DNA from: Isoetes taiwanensis
Taxonomy: Eukaryota; Streptophyta; Lycopodiopsida; Isoetales; Isoetaceae
Direction: 5' to 3'
Length of the DNA stretch: 64,000 nucleotides
NCBI GenBank assembly: GCA_021234155.1
Contig: JAJEKV010000039.1
Span: forward strand, 8,199,077-8,263,076
The position numbers and the translations under genes were made by a program. Every line of letters begins with the position of its first letter. Within the stretch, counting starts at the first letter, position 1. The notes beneath the pieces are model-generated. The model ran no database searches, was not told where the DNA came from, and saw only the letters and a list, made by a program, of their open reading frames with translations. Below, piece after piece: positions 21,498-31,554 of this stretch.

Positions 21498-23642
21498 TTA
21501 CTGCTTCTTTTCAGAAATATATCTGGGAACATCATGCCACCTGCAATTGGCATAGAGGAACATTAGAGTAAATTATGTGCTTCAAACTCGAATCTTACAA
21601 CTGACCTGAAAAACCCGCAAGTCGATTTTTTCAATTTCTTTGGCTTTCTTGAACCACATGCCCAATATCTAAGACCCTTATTTGGTGTATTGTACCTCAC
21701 AGTTCGTAAAACAGCTTGGACTTCCCCAGTACAATCACAAAGTGGTACATCCAATTCATTTTCGTTGCCTCTTTGATCATTTCCAATATCTGTTTTTTGT
21801 GCATCCACAACTGATGCTACTACTGCAACAACACAATTTTCTCCTGTTACCTGCAATGATGCATCGCCAATGGATTGTGAAGGCTGCAGTTTCTGTTTCT
21901 TGCCTTTTGTTATATTCACCTGATCATTTGAAGCATTATCAAAGTCGACGATTTTCCTTTTCACAGATGCTTCTGGCTGCTCATCAATAATAATGATTCT
22001 TCCACCTTCTTCAGAAGCATCCCCCTCTTGTCCTGATGGAACAGATAGTGCACTTGATTTCAGTTCACTTCTGACAAGTGCTTTTTCCTTACCACTTTCC
22101 CTTTCTGCCTGCAAGTTAGCTCTGGTTCTGTAAATCCTTAACGGAGTTCTGGTTTGTTTTAATGCCTCTTTGTGTGCAAGCCTGTCCGCTTTTGCTTTTA
22201 TCCTCTGTTCCTTTGAGACCCTTGGAGGGTCAATCCATCTGTCAAACGAATTAAAACGTGATATGATAGAGTGTCCATTGAAGTTAAAACAAGACAATCA
22301 AATTTTATAAAACTTGCCTGAAGAAGTGGCAGCTGGGGCCTGTTTTCAGTTTTTTGGTCTTCATCCTTTTCTTTAGATAGAAAGGGACATAATTGGAACA
22401 AGAAAAATATCTTAATCCCCGATTAACATTATGTTTTGATATAGCCTTTTCAACTGCTAGTTTGCCACAGTCACAAAAGACTGTTTCGAATTTTATGATC
22501 TGCTGCTGATTATCTCCACCTTCAATTAAAGCATGGCTGTTATTGCTTTCTATGGTTAATCCTTTTGCGTCAGAGCCTTGACCTGCTATTTCAGTGTCCT
22601 TCACATTATCTCTAAAGGCTTCATTCGTATTGTGTGCAATGTTAGCTATTGCTCCACTGTCAGAAGCACTATTGTTTATAGAACATAAAGCTTGTCCTTC
22701 GAGCTTAGAAGTGCTTTGCCCAACTTCTACACAGTTTTCTGTCTCTAACTGGCATCCTCTCTGTGAATCACTTACTGCCTCATTTTGATCGCTGCATTGT
22801 TCATTGCCTCCGTTATGCTGATTGTATAGTGCATCAGAATACAATATTTGTTCCTCATTATCATGGCATATCAACAACCTTTCTGCACCACTGATGTTGT
22901 CATTAGGAATTGGTACAAGCGTGTTGTCTATCCTTTCTTCCATCTGTTCGCTTTGTACCAGCTCTACATTGATGGCAGTTTCCTCCTTGTCACTGCTCTT
23001 TAAAGACATGATACTTCTCTCTATCATATCTATTTGATCCACATGGATTTCCCTAGTCTTCAGTTGTTTGTTGCCTCCAAGTTCAACTGAAGCATCCTTA
23101 CTGCCCACCTCTGCAATTCGTTTTGTATCCTTCATATTATCAGTTTCACTGTCATGTGTATTTTGTCGTCGATGGCATCCGAATGCATCTTGCTTAAGGG
23201 TTGATGCACAAGCAGCTTTGTTAGGATGTGAAAAGTTAGTACTACAAAGTAGACTCTGATGCCGAACTCCAAGAGCATTTGGTTCAAGTGCCACAACCAG
23301 ATTAGACTCAGATATCAATGTATGCTTATTTGCAGTCCCACTTATGACGCTGCTCATCTCTTCTTGCACCTGCTTGTCATTAGCAAGTGGTACTAGAGTG
23401 CTGCCTATGTTCTCTTGCACCTGTTTGCTTTGTATCAACTCTATATTGAGGGCAGTGGTTTCCTTGTCAATGCTCCATATAGACATAATATTCCTCTTCG
23501 TCATATCTATTTCCACATGGCTTTCCCTATTCTTCGATTGTTCGTTGCCTCCAACTTCAACGGAAGCATCCTTACTACCCACCTCCTCAATTCTTTTTTT
23601 TGTGTCCTTCATATTTTCATCATGTGTGTTTTGTGGTTCCAT
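21498..23642 (-). CDS. Protein with two GRF-type zinc fingers, three exons
   Basis: Exons 23642-22318, 22238-21606 and 21540-21498 join in frame to 667 codons including the stop. Each intron restores the FFRW ending of a GRF zinc finger. Finger 1 (exon 1/2 junction) begins VFCDCGKLAVEK and ends CHFFR-W; finger 2 (exon 2/3 junction) begins PLCDCTGEVQAV and ends CGFFR-W. GRF fingers bind single-stranded nucleic acid in several DNA-repair and RNA proteins, so a nucleic-acid role is likely. Between them lies a basic, NLS-like stretch (VKRKIVDF, GKKQKLQ). The N-terminal ~330 residues are acidic, Asn/Ser/Glu-rich and internally repeated. Intron 1 has a GC donor (GCAAGT), intron 2 a GT donor. The true start may lie further upstream. 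Confidence 0.75.
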
Positions 23643-23890
23643 TATCACTGCTCCCTATGGACTATCTATTTGATTTACATGGCTTTCTTATCCAAATGCA
23701 TCTTGCTTACGGGTTGTCTCAACTGATGCACAAGCACTTCATTGGGAAGTGAAAGACCAGTACTACAAAGCAGACTCTGATCCTGGACTTCAAGAGCATT
23801 TGGTTCAGGTGCCACAACCTGCTCCTTGTTATAGTCGGACATCAACAATGTATGCCTATTGACAGTATCACTTGTAATGCTGCTCAATTT
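22850..23890 (-). repeat. Internal ~470-500-bp coding repeats of the GRF gene
   Basis: The words QNTHD, MKDTK, EVGSKDASVE, NTLVP and ALEPNALGV recur in order in the N-terminal half at about 470-base spacing. A third, decayed unit lies upstream of the ATG (23675-23887, with EPNALEVQDQSLLCS) and carries stops. So 2.5 units are visible, the oldest outside the current reading frame. Confidence 0.7.
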
Positions 23891-24015
23891 TTATTACATC
23901 TGCTTGTCCCCAAAGAGTTTAGGTGATTTTTCGTTACTGGCCGGCACAGACATATGATTCCCATTTGTCATATCGTTTCTTTAATTTCTCATCATGCATG
24001 TAAGAACATAGACGC

Positions 24016-24351
24016 ATGCTACGTAACGCCTTAGCTGGAAACTCCGAGTCTACAAAATTCATTTGCAAGAAACAGATTAGAGACATACAGGATGCTCGGA
24101 AAACGACCCGGGACCATCTTCGTAAGCTCCAAACTCTTGGTCCTAAGCTCAACAGGGGAGGGATCACCTACTCGAGAGTCCAGGACATCTTAAACGTACT
24201 TAGGGATTGCAGGATTTTTCTTCGTTCCAAACTTGTAGCACACGTTACACATACACTTCTACCCACGTATCTAAAGATGCAACAAGAGGCTTCCATTCGG
24301 AGCCACGTCATCAAACCCATTGGACAGCGACCCACGTTTCATAATTCATAA
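24016..24351 (+). CDS. Hypothetical ORF, 111 aa
   Basis: An ATG-initiated frame with good protein-like composition: basic N-half (ARKTTRDHLRKLQ), then an amphipathic stretch ending LLPTYLKMQQEA. It lies beyond the 5' side of the GRF gene on the opposite strand. No recognised domain. It may be an exon of an unidentified gene or a transposon fragment. Confidence 0.3.
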   Translation: MLRNALAGNSESTKFICKKQIRDIQDARKTTRDHLRKLQTLGPKLNRGGITYSRVQDILNVLRDCRIFLRSKLVAHVTHTLLPTYLKMQQEASIRSHVIKPIGQRPTFHNS

Positions 24352-24359
24352 CGTCAATA

Positions 24360-24720
24360 GATCCGCCTTTATATGCAGGTTTCGAGCATCAAATCTATAT
24401 GCTTCAGATTTCGAGCTTCAAATCCGACTATATGCTTCAAATTTCAAGCTCAGATGATCCAGAGATGTTCAGGTTTTAAGCTCTTGCAGATTTCAAGCTC
24501 TTGAGATTTTGGGGATTTCAAGCTCTTGCGATGGTTTTTTGTATTTGGACTTGCCGATTTCAAGATTTCTTGTCGATTTCAAGCCGTTTTGAAGCTTTCT
24601 TACCGATTTCCTGCTGATTTCAAGCTTTCTTGCGATGGTTTTAGGTTGTAGGCTCTTGCAGATTCAACTACAGCGATGCTTTAGGTGTGCAGATTCAACT
24701 GCAGCGATGCTGAGTGCAAT
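24360..24720. repeat. Degenerate GATTTCAAGC-type short repeats
   Basis: The words TTTCGAGC, TTTCAAGCTC and GATTTCAAGC recur about ten times with irregular spacing. No coding content. Confidence 0.65.
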
Positions 24721-25124
24721 TTTTTTGTGGTCCTTTTATTATGGTCTTATGGTCTTTATCCCTTAAGTTAGTAGTCTGTCAAAAATTATTACTATGAAAA
24801 TTGTGTTATGCTAAAAGTATAACAAGATGAACAAATATATTTTGGTAGTAAGAGCATATAACATGGAAAAGTATAAGATGTTTATAGCTGCAAGGTGGTT
24901 GACGTAACTGTCTACACAAATACTATAGGTAAGAGATTAATATTGGTTCAATGTAAAGTTACCAGTCACATAGTATTACTTAAAAATCCAAAAACATTAG
25001 TTTCATAATACGAGAAGTGTATCACAGTCTTCTTTGTGTATCATTTGTCAACTTCTTTTAGAATTTCCTTTGTAATTTAATATTTAGATAAATTTCATAG
25101 AAAAGGGGGTACATTAAGTGGTCA

Positions 25125-26561
25125 CTTACATAGGATCATACACGTGGCATGCCAATGTAGTCAATCCATGTATTCTTTTAACATGATCAAAATGCACCCA
25201 TGAGCTGCCAAGATCTTGACCTGGTCGCATTCTGTTTACCAAATCAACTCCACTATCAGGACCAACAGTTGACATTTTAAAAATTTAGCATTGGTCATTA
25301 TCTTTGTCATGGGGTTGGTATGGAAACTTTGAGCCATGGAAGTATTCATATCGACGCTTACTTTTCAGGTACATGATGCTATTATAGTCGTCAAAATATA
25401 GCTTGGTTTTGTTTCTTGCATCATCTATCCATTTCCTCAATCTAAACATTAGACAAAAATGCATTAGTAAATAATGAAACTCTTAACTACTCGAAGTGAA
25501 AAGTAATACCTCCTCTGATTGCAAAGTGGCTCTAGATGATCCAACAGTTCTTCTACCTTGTGTGTTGTCAACATCTCAATTTGATCAGACTCTGATGTTG
25601 AAAGAACGTCTTCAATAACTAATTGTATGGCCAATTCATTTTGCATCTGTTTGGGTCCCAATTTACCAATGGAACTGGCTGGCGTGTTCTGCAAAAGTGA
25701 GTGCAGTCTCCTTGTGTCTTCCTTGCTTCCCACACACCTAATAGAATGAGTGTGAGTTCCAGTAAATCGAACTACAAATCGAGTATCAGTAATGCAGCTA
25801 GGGAGGCAATAGTAAATCATCACATCACATCTTGCAATACAGGTTAGTTGTTCCTTACAGAATGCACAATGTAGAGAACCGTGTTCTTCTGACGTGGGAC
25901 CAATATTAGGCCTTGTCCCTAGGGAGCCCCTCCATTATATGGAATTTGCTTGGCCTTTCCCCAACACATAGTCACAACAAGGATTTTGACATTCTAATTG
26001 TCCAACACAATAGGCCAACCTAACTGTGCCCTGTAGACATGACTTAAATCCATTTGTATGACTAGGGTTTGTCCATTTGTGCGGATCCAAAGACTGTTGC
26101 ATTCCATCCATAGAGTCTGCAGAGTCCTTTTGTGGAGGCAACTCGTACACAATTTTGCCGTTATAGAAGGGTGATAAGGAGTCAACCTTAACAGCCTCTT
26201 TAACTTCCAAACAACTTTTCTTCATTTTGCTTTTGCCTGTACAACGAAGGATCTTCTGGAAAGTTGAATCACAAGGTCTTACAGAATTAAGCAAAGGGGA
26301 AGAAGGAGAATCAATAGTTATGACAACAATTGGTTTTGATTGCTCTTTACCACCATAGACCATGACTGTATCACCAAACTCTTCGTAGATTACGAATTTT
26401 CTCTCCCCCTTAGATTTGTAGTCTTCCTCAACAACATTCCTTAAAGAAGAGGGATCATTGGAGTCCTTAATCTGAACCACAAATAAAGTGTCAATATCAT
26501 AGTTGAACATTGTAGATAGCATACTGCTATCAATAGTGAATATTCCATTCACAAATGGCAA
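25125..26561 (-). pseudogene. Decayed transposase-like gene, N-terminal half
   Basis: Minus-strand frame 26561-25464 is continuous except for one in-frame TAA at 25935-25937. It contains Cys-rich stretches (GQLECQNPCCDYV; HCAFCKEQL) and then YYCLP, RFTGTHTHSIRC and a helical LLQNTPASSIGKL part. That order is typical of DNA-binding N-terminal regions of large plant transposases. A splice-like donor near 25509 and an acceptor near 25446 lead into a second exon with FDDYN, RMRPGQDLGSSW and TLACHVYD, resembling the start of a transposase catalytic core, with one stop and one shift. No complete catalytic triad is visible. The family is not identified with certainty. Confidence 0.5.
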
Positions 26562-27379
26562 GCAATTTCAAATTATTTGCTAAAGATATTCAAGATTAAC
26601 GTAGCTTCAACGTGTTATTATGAGTCCACATTTGTAAACAAATTTTTAACGGGTAACTTCTAGATGTTTATTAGGGTTGTAGCCACACCGAGCGTTAATT
26701 TGCTTACTTTAATTATTATACCATTTCTGTTATAATATTACAAGTTTGCGTACTCGTAATAAACGTTTGCTTGAAATTATTGCTAAAATCTGTCACTTTT
26801 ATAAGGCAGAATATCTTGCAGGTTTCGCGGAGCGGTGCTGCTAACTTCCTGCCAGCAGAACTTTCATGTCCCTGTTTTTTGCAAGCACCTCTGTTTCATG
26901 CTTTTGCATTTGCACCTCTGGTTTACTTGTTTCAATTCTGGCAGTTTCGTTGTCTAGATCTGGCACTCGTCCTTCTTCTCTGCTCTAGCCTAGCCCAATA
27001 CGAAATGCTTTCAAGTTTCTAGGTATTTTGCACTAAAGCTGGACTCATCGCTAGGTATTTTGCAGCTGCCTGAGTTTTTATCGTTTGCTTTGTTCTTGGC
27101 GCCGGTCATGTGGCTATTTTCATCAAAATTTTTCGACCGAATTCCTCCCGTCCGACAATTATCTAATACTTAATTATTACCACGTCTATTAATAATTTAC
27201 AACATTCACATTAGTGTTTTCTAGTTTTTACAACAATTAATTCATATACCCTTTCTTATCTAGGCTACCTAAATCTTATTCTTTATTTAGTAGATTATTT
27301 TTGTAGTAACTTTTGTTGCACCTCCGTAGATCTTTTCAAAAACTATTCGAAGCAGATAAGGGAGTAAACTTAGCAAAGA
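26562..27379. other. Intergenic, no gene seen
   Basis: Upstream of the transposase-like gene. AT-rich, short frames only. Confidence 0.5.
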
Positions 27380-27475
27380 GGTTGAATCGGCAGGGCAGGT
27401 TGAATCCGCAGTGCAGAATCGGTATTGTAGGTTGAATCAGCAGTGCAGGTTCCAAGTCGAATCCGCAGAGCAAAC
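27380..27475. repeat. Degenerate ~27-bp repeats
   Basis: The word GTTGAATC(C/A/G)GCAG(T/G)GCAG recurs four to five times in about 95 bases. Confidence 0.6.
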
Positions 27476-27511
27476 GTTGAAGTCCAGCTACGGTTCTTCT
27501 CACAACCGAGG

Positions 27512-27738
27512 CAAACGGCGCCGTTTGAGGTTAGATTCCTATTTCGAATTTTTTTTCTTCAATGGGAGCATTGAATGTATTGATTCGATTTTGCAAATGA
27601 ATAGAAGAAACGTTGAGTAGAAACGGCGTCGTTTCAGCTTGTAGCTACTTTATCATTCGTAGCAGCTGTGGCTTTTGTCTTATATTAGCTGTGGATTTTT
27701 CAATAGCCTGTTTTACCTGAGGCAAACGACGTCGTTTG
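27512..27738. promoter_or_regulatory. Three 16-bp palindromes, AAACGRCGYCGTTT type
   Basis: CAAACGGCGCCGTTTG at 27512-27527, GAAACGGCGTCGTTTC at 27620-27635 and CAAACGACGTCGTTTG at 27723-27738, spaced 103-108 bases. The first and third are perfect palindromes. GACGTC in the third is a bZIP-type core. The words around the first and third (GAGGTTAGATTC) also repeat, so this is either a tandem repeat or a cluster of binding sites. Confidence 0.5.
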
Positions 27739-28154
27739 GGAGGTTAGATTCTCCATTTCAATAATTGTTCTATAAGACATCAAATTTTTTTTTATGCAAG
27801 ATGAAAGATCTCTAGTTCAATCTGTAAGACACCACGTTCTCAAAAAAGCCGTTTGCTTTACAATCAGATTAATTCGCAATAAAGTCGTATTTAATTAAAT
27901 TGGGACTCATTCCATTCCCACTTTTTTTCGGAACCCTGTTAATTTACACAAAAAGGAGCACCCCGACCCGAAAACTATCCTTAATTCGAATTTTTGTCTG
28001 TAAGTGTGCATCCAAGCTTTCTTTCAGTTTTCTCGGATAGCGAGTCGAGAACAAGAACAATGCAATTCAAACAAAGGAAATTCATTAAAGATTGAAACCA
28101 AAGTTCTAGTCGAAAAAGAATTTTTATTAATAAATTGAATAGGTACAATGTATT

Positions 28155-28652
28155 TTACATCGGACGCAGAGACCATGGCGGTCTTGCTGTCACTACAGTT
28201 ACATCATCGTGGTAGGTGGTCCACCTTAGGGGATTAACTTGCGGCGCTTCTTCATGCCATCTGTAAGCCTTGGGGGCAACCTGAAGAGTGTGGGATGCCT
28301 CACGAGGAGGTGCCTCTGGAGCCACCGGCTGACCTGTCCACCCGACTACTCCACTCTCCTCCCGCAGCTTTTCATCGAATATGCTCCTTCCCCAACCTCC
28401 GTGGATGTTATGCAATGCTTGCGAGATGCTTTGAGCTTTCTGGACTGTCTCTAATTTCTTCTCCTCTTCTTTATCCCGAGCGTGTGCATGGCGTCTGCAT
28501 TCACGAGCAACCTTATCCCAAAGGCCGGGCAAGAGTGTAGCGTGAGCGGGATCTGTGCCAGAACGGAATCTCTGCCGCCTTGAGCGGGATCTATGCTGCC
28601 TGGAGCGGTCTCTGTGATGCCTGAACGGTATCTGTGTTGCTGCCGTATTTGA
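28155..28652 (-). CDS. Hypothetical Arg-rich ORF
   Basis: Open minus-strand frame of ~166 codons without an early ATG. The N-half is rich in Arg/Ser/His (RSRSRRQRFRSG), then a helical charged stretch (ARDKEEEKKLETVQ) and a Pro-rich end. It lies just downstream of the FCP1-like gene on the same strand and could be its last exon or a separate gene. No recognised domain. Confidence 0.35.
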   Translation of the reverse strand, partial: SNTAATQIPFRHHRDRSRQHRSRSRRQRFRSGTDPAHATLLPGLWDKVARECRRHAHARDKEEEKKLETVQKAQSISQALHNIHGGWGRSIFDEKLREESGVVGWTGQPVAPEAPPREASHTLQVAPKAYRWHEEAPQVNPLRWTTYHDDVTVVTARPPWSLRPM

Positions 28653-28760
28653 CAATTACGGTATCATTAGTCAAAACGAAGAAAAGAATGGTGAATTCAA
28701 AATACAATGGAGAACATTCATTCCATATAACTGCATCCATTCACGTGGCAAGTAGTGTCT

Positions 28761-28782
28761 TTCTCGACTCGCGAGTCGAGAA
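28761..28782. repeat. 22-bp palindrome, perfect copy
   Basis: A half-site TTCTCGACTCG followed directly by its reverse complement. First perfect member of the family spread over 28-37.5 kb; a two-mismatch copy follows at 28888-28909. Confidence 0.9.
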
Positions 28783-29013
28783 ACGCCCAGGAAACCCAAT
28801 GTACAACCATTATCATTATAGATTATGGCTGCATCCAGTCACACAAACAAACATACAAATGGTTTCATCAAGAGGACAAGCATGCCTTTCTCGACTCCCG
28901 AGCCGAGAAAGCCAGCGAAAAGTCAATGTACAAGTATATTCATTACAAAATATAGTACATTTCTTCACATTTCTTTACATGATTTATATAACTCGAAAAT
29001 CTGAAAGCAGTGG

Positions 29014-31114
29014 TCACTCGTCTTGTTCACCATAAAATTTCTTGTCCATAGCGTTCATGATCGCCCTGCTCTCTGGATCTGGTTCCTTGAGGCTCGGATA
29101 GTTCCTAATCACATCGGCCACAAGAACGGCAAACAGGGATTCCGCCAAGACAGGAACGAGACTGAAAGACAACCACCTATCCGTCTCATACTCTTCTGGT
29201 CGATAACTCTTAGCAATGATTGTATTTTGCGAGTTATGATAGCACTTGTAGGCGGAGTCATCTATGATCAGCGTGTTGTGTTTGCCAAAGTCCGGGAATT
29301 GTTCATAAACCCTGTCCAGCTTTTCACCATAATAGACTTCCCCTTTGTGATGGCTGGATCGAGGTCTGACACATGCTCGACCCTTTCGTTTCCCCAAACA
29401 AACTTGAACTTCAAAACTGGAAGGCCGATAACGCCAAGGACATTGACAATATTTTTCTTAGCCATACAAGACCAAATGGCCACTTCGAATCCCCGTGCCA
29501 GGCACCATTCAACAATTTCCTTTGCTCTAGGCCTCGGATACACGATTTTATGGTCCGTTTTCGTCGGGATCTGCGAGGTGTTAAGCTCATAGACGTCTTT
29601 ATCGTGGTATACTGCAGCTAATACTCCATTGACGTCAAATATTACAAGCTTGGTGGGACCATCTGGATCCCAGTTGGAATTTGGCTCTGACCAGATTTTC
29701 CCTTGATCGGGATCCATATGCGGGATCATTATTTTTCCAGCTCCTTTCTTGCTGCCCGCAGTGTCTTGCTCTTGATTGTCTTTGTTGAATGCAGTGTCCT
29801 CCTCGTGATGTGAACCGCCACTAGATATTGTCAAAGATCCGGAGTCGTTGACTTCGATGTCCCTGAAATGATGAGAGACGTCAGATAGGAAACTGGTTTT
29901 CTCGACTCGCGAGTCGAGAATGGAAAAAGTTAAAAGTCCAGAAAGGTTCGAGTCGAGAAACACCGAGAGAGCAAAGTGACTCACCTCAATCTCAGATTCT
30001 CAAGAATTTGATCCGCGGCATTCGCGTCCAAACCTTCGACATTCTCGTCTCCGTCATGTTTCTCTCCCTGGCTCTCAGGTTTGTCTTCGTCATCATCGTC
30101 CTTACTGCCTCCAGCTGACTTCCTGCCTTTGAAATGCTTATGAAGCAGGTCCAGATATGACCGAATGGTTTCAACCATGTCCTTATTCCCAACCACGGAT
30201 ATTGGTTTCATTCCATACAGCATAGCCCCCTGAGAGAACAGGCCATTCATGTACCACTCGCATACAATATGATCTTCCTCGACCAAGCTGGTTATGAAGT
30301 ACTTGATAACTCTTGGCCGGATAGGATGTATTGGACCTGTTGCACCATCAGTGCTGACTTTGTCCATCGATGGCACATCCTCCATAAATCTGCCGCCCTT
30401 CCAGGGTTCCATCTGCTCTTGAGAAATCATGAACTTGTCGAGAAAATGATGTTCGCTAGACCACCACTTGTCCAGGTCTACAGCCGATCTTGAAATTAAA
30501 ACCAAAACTATATTGGCAAAGCTTGGTGCCTTCGGCAAGCCAAGTCTACACTCATGTTCAAGTTCATATATGGAGTACAAGATCTTGTTGGTGAAGTTAA
30601 TATCAGCTGCCCATTGGGAGACATCAGTTGTCTGATTGCCCGGCATGCAAAAGACAAGGAAACTGAAAGTATCCAGGTCGGTCATGTCCAGACACGTCTT
30701 GTACCACTGCTCTATGTTAGCTTTGTCATAAAAAAGGGTGGGGTCTTCGATCATATTAATGGCAAATAGTGCCACGGGCCCAGGTGCCAGTTCTAGACCA
30801 CCAAATCCCTTGTGTCCCAATGTTACCAGGAATGGAGGGGAGCTATCATCGGCCTTAAATGGGACCACCCCGAATCCAAGCTTCCTCTTCAGAATTGCCA
30901 TAGCACGTTCAGGGACGGGAAGGGTTTTGACGTTACGCTTTAGCTTGGTGTTGATGTAGGGTTGACATAGACGGTTCAATTCCTTCATGTCTTCCTCATC
31001 AAGGGCAGCCTTTTCCTTGTAATAATCAAAGTCATGGTATTCATTGGAAGCAACATTGCAGAACTCCGTGATGCCTTCTTCCAACGCACGCCGTCTCTTT
31101 AGGGATCGTGGCAT
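29014..31114 (-). pseudogene. Unknown N-terminal region joined to an FCP1/NIF-like HAD domain
   Basis: Exon 31114-29985 (376 codons, no recognised domain, acidic tail with DDDDEDKPESQGEK) joins exon 29862-29014 through a 122-base GT-AG intron. Splicing gives NLRLR-DIEVND in frame. The second exon holds an FCP1-homology (HAD) domain: LVIFDVNGVLA, WCLARGFEVAIWSCM, FVWGNERVEHVSDLD, then DRVYEQFPDFG and LIIDDSAYKCY. In the DxDx motif the second Asp is Asn (FDVNG), as in a plant FCP1-like subgroup with DLNG; phosphatase activity is therefore doubtful. A one-base loss in a C-run at 29340-29343 shifts the frame before VYYGEKLD, so the gene is broken or the run miscalled. The 5' side continues into duplicated exons, so 31114 is not a secure start. 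Confidence 0.65.
29863..29984 (-). other. Intron carrying the 22-bp palindrome
   Basis: Donor GTGAGT and acceptor TTTCAG. Contains a perfect palindrome at 29899-29920 and a half-copy at ~29946-29959, so the pre-mRNA would fold inside the intron. Confidence 0.7.
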
Positions 31115-31554
31115 AATCCTTTCGCGCCCCGCATTTTTGAGCTTCTACTTTTCCTTAGCAGATTGTTCCATCCGTGATTACGCCTCAGTAGATCAAGCGT
31201 TTCCTTGTCGGTCAGGCCCTGTATCCTTTTCATAAATTGCCTGTCGAACAACTTTGGGTCCGGCCTGCATGGAAATTCTCCATTGCTATCCTTCAGCTTG
31301 CCTCTTGTCCATTGAGCCCATATCTCAGTCCATTTCTCCCAGACCGCCTCAGTGCTAAGAATGAGGTCATATTGGTCTGAAAGAGACTCCCTGCCCTTTC
31401 TTGGTGTTCTCTTCTTCTTTTCCTCTTCATCCTCCCCCTCATCATCTTCCTGGCCTTCCAGCAGAACATATCTGCAGAGTGACTCAAAGGTCTTCCACTT
31501 ATCCGAGGGAGCCCTGTTTCCTTTAGGGGCCGAGGACAACCCAATGCTTTCCAC
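31099..31554 (-). CDS. Duplicated exon of the FCP1-like locus, copy 1
   Basis: 151 codons, acidic middle (EDDEGEDEEEKKKR), then EKWTEIWAQWTRGKLKD and a helical end. No recognised domain. It overlaps the start of the 376-codon exon in another frame at the duplication edge. Copy 2 lies at 32777-33243. Confidence 0.45.
   Translation of the reverse strand: MESIGLSSAPKGNRAPSDKWKTFESLCRYVLLEGQEDDEGEDEEEKKKRTPRKGRESLSDQYDLILSTEAVWEKWTEIWAQWTRGKLKDSNGEFPCRPDPKLFDRQFMKRIQGLTDKETLDLLRRNHGWNNLLRKSRSSKMRGAKGLCHDP

Noticed and set aside
28033-28050. GCGAGTCGAGAAC as a full palindrome copy
   Set aside because: Only a half-site is present.
29945-29960. GGTTCGAGTC resembling a tRNA B box
   Set aside because: It is a half-copy of the palindrome family inside an intron, with no A box or cloverleaf.
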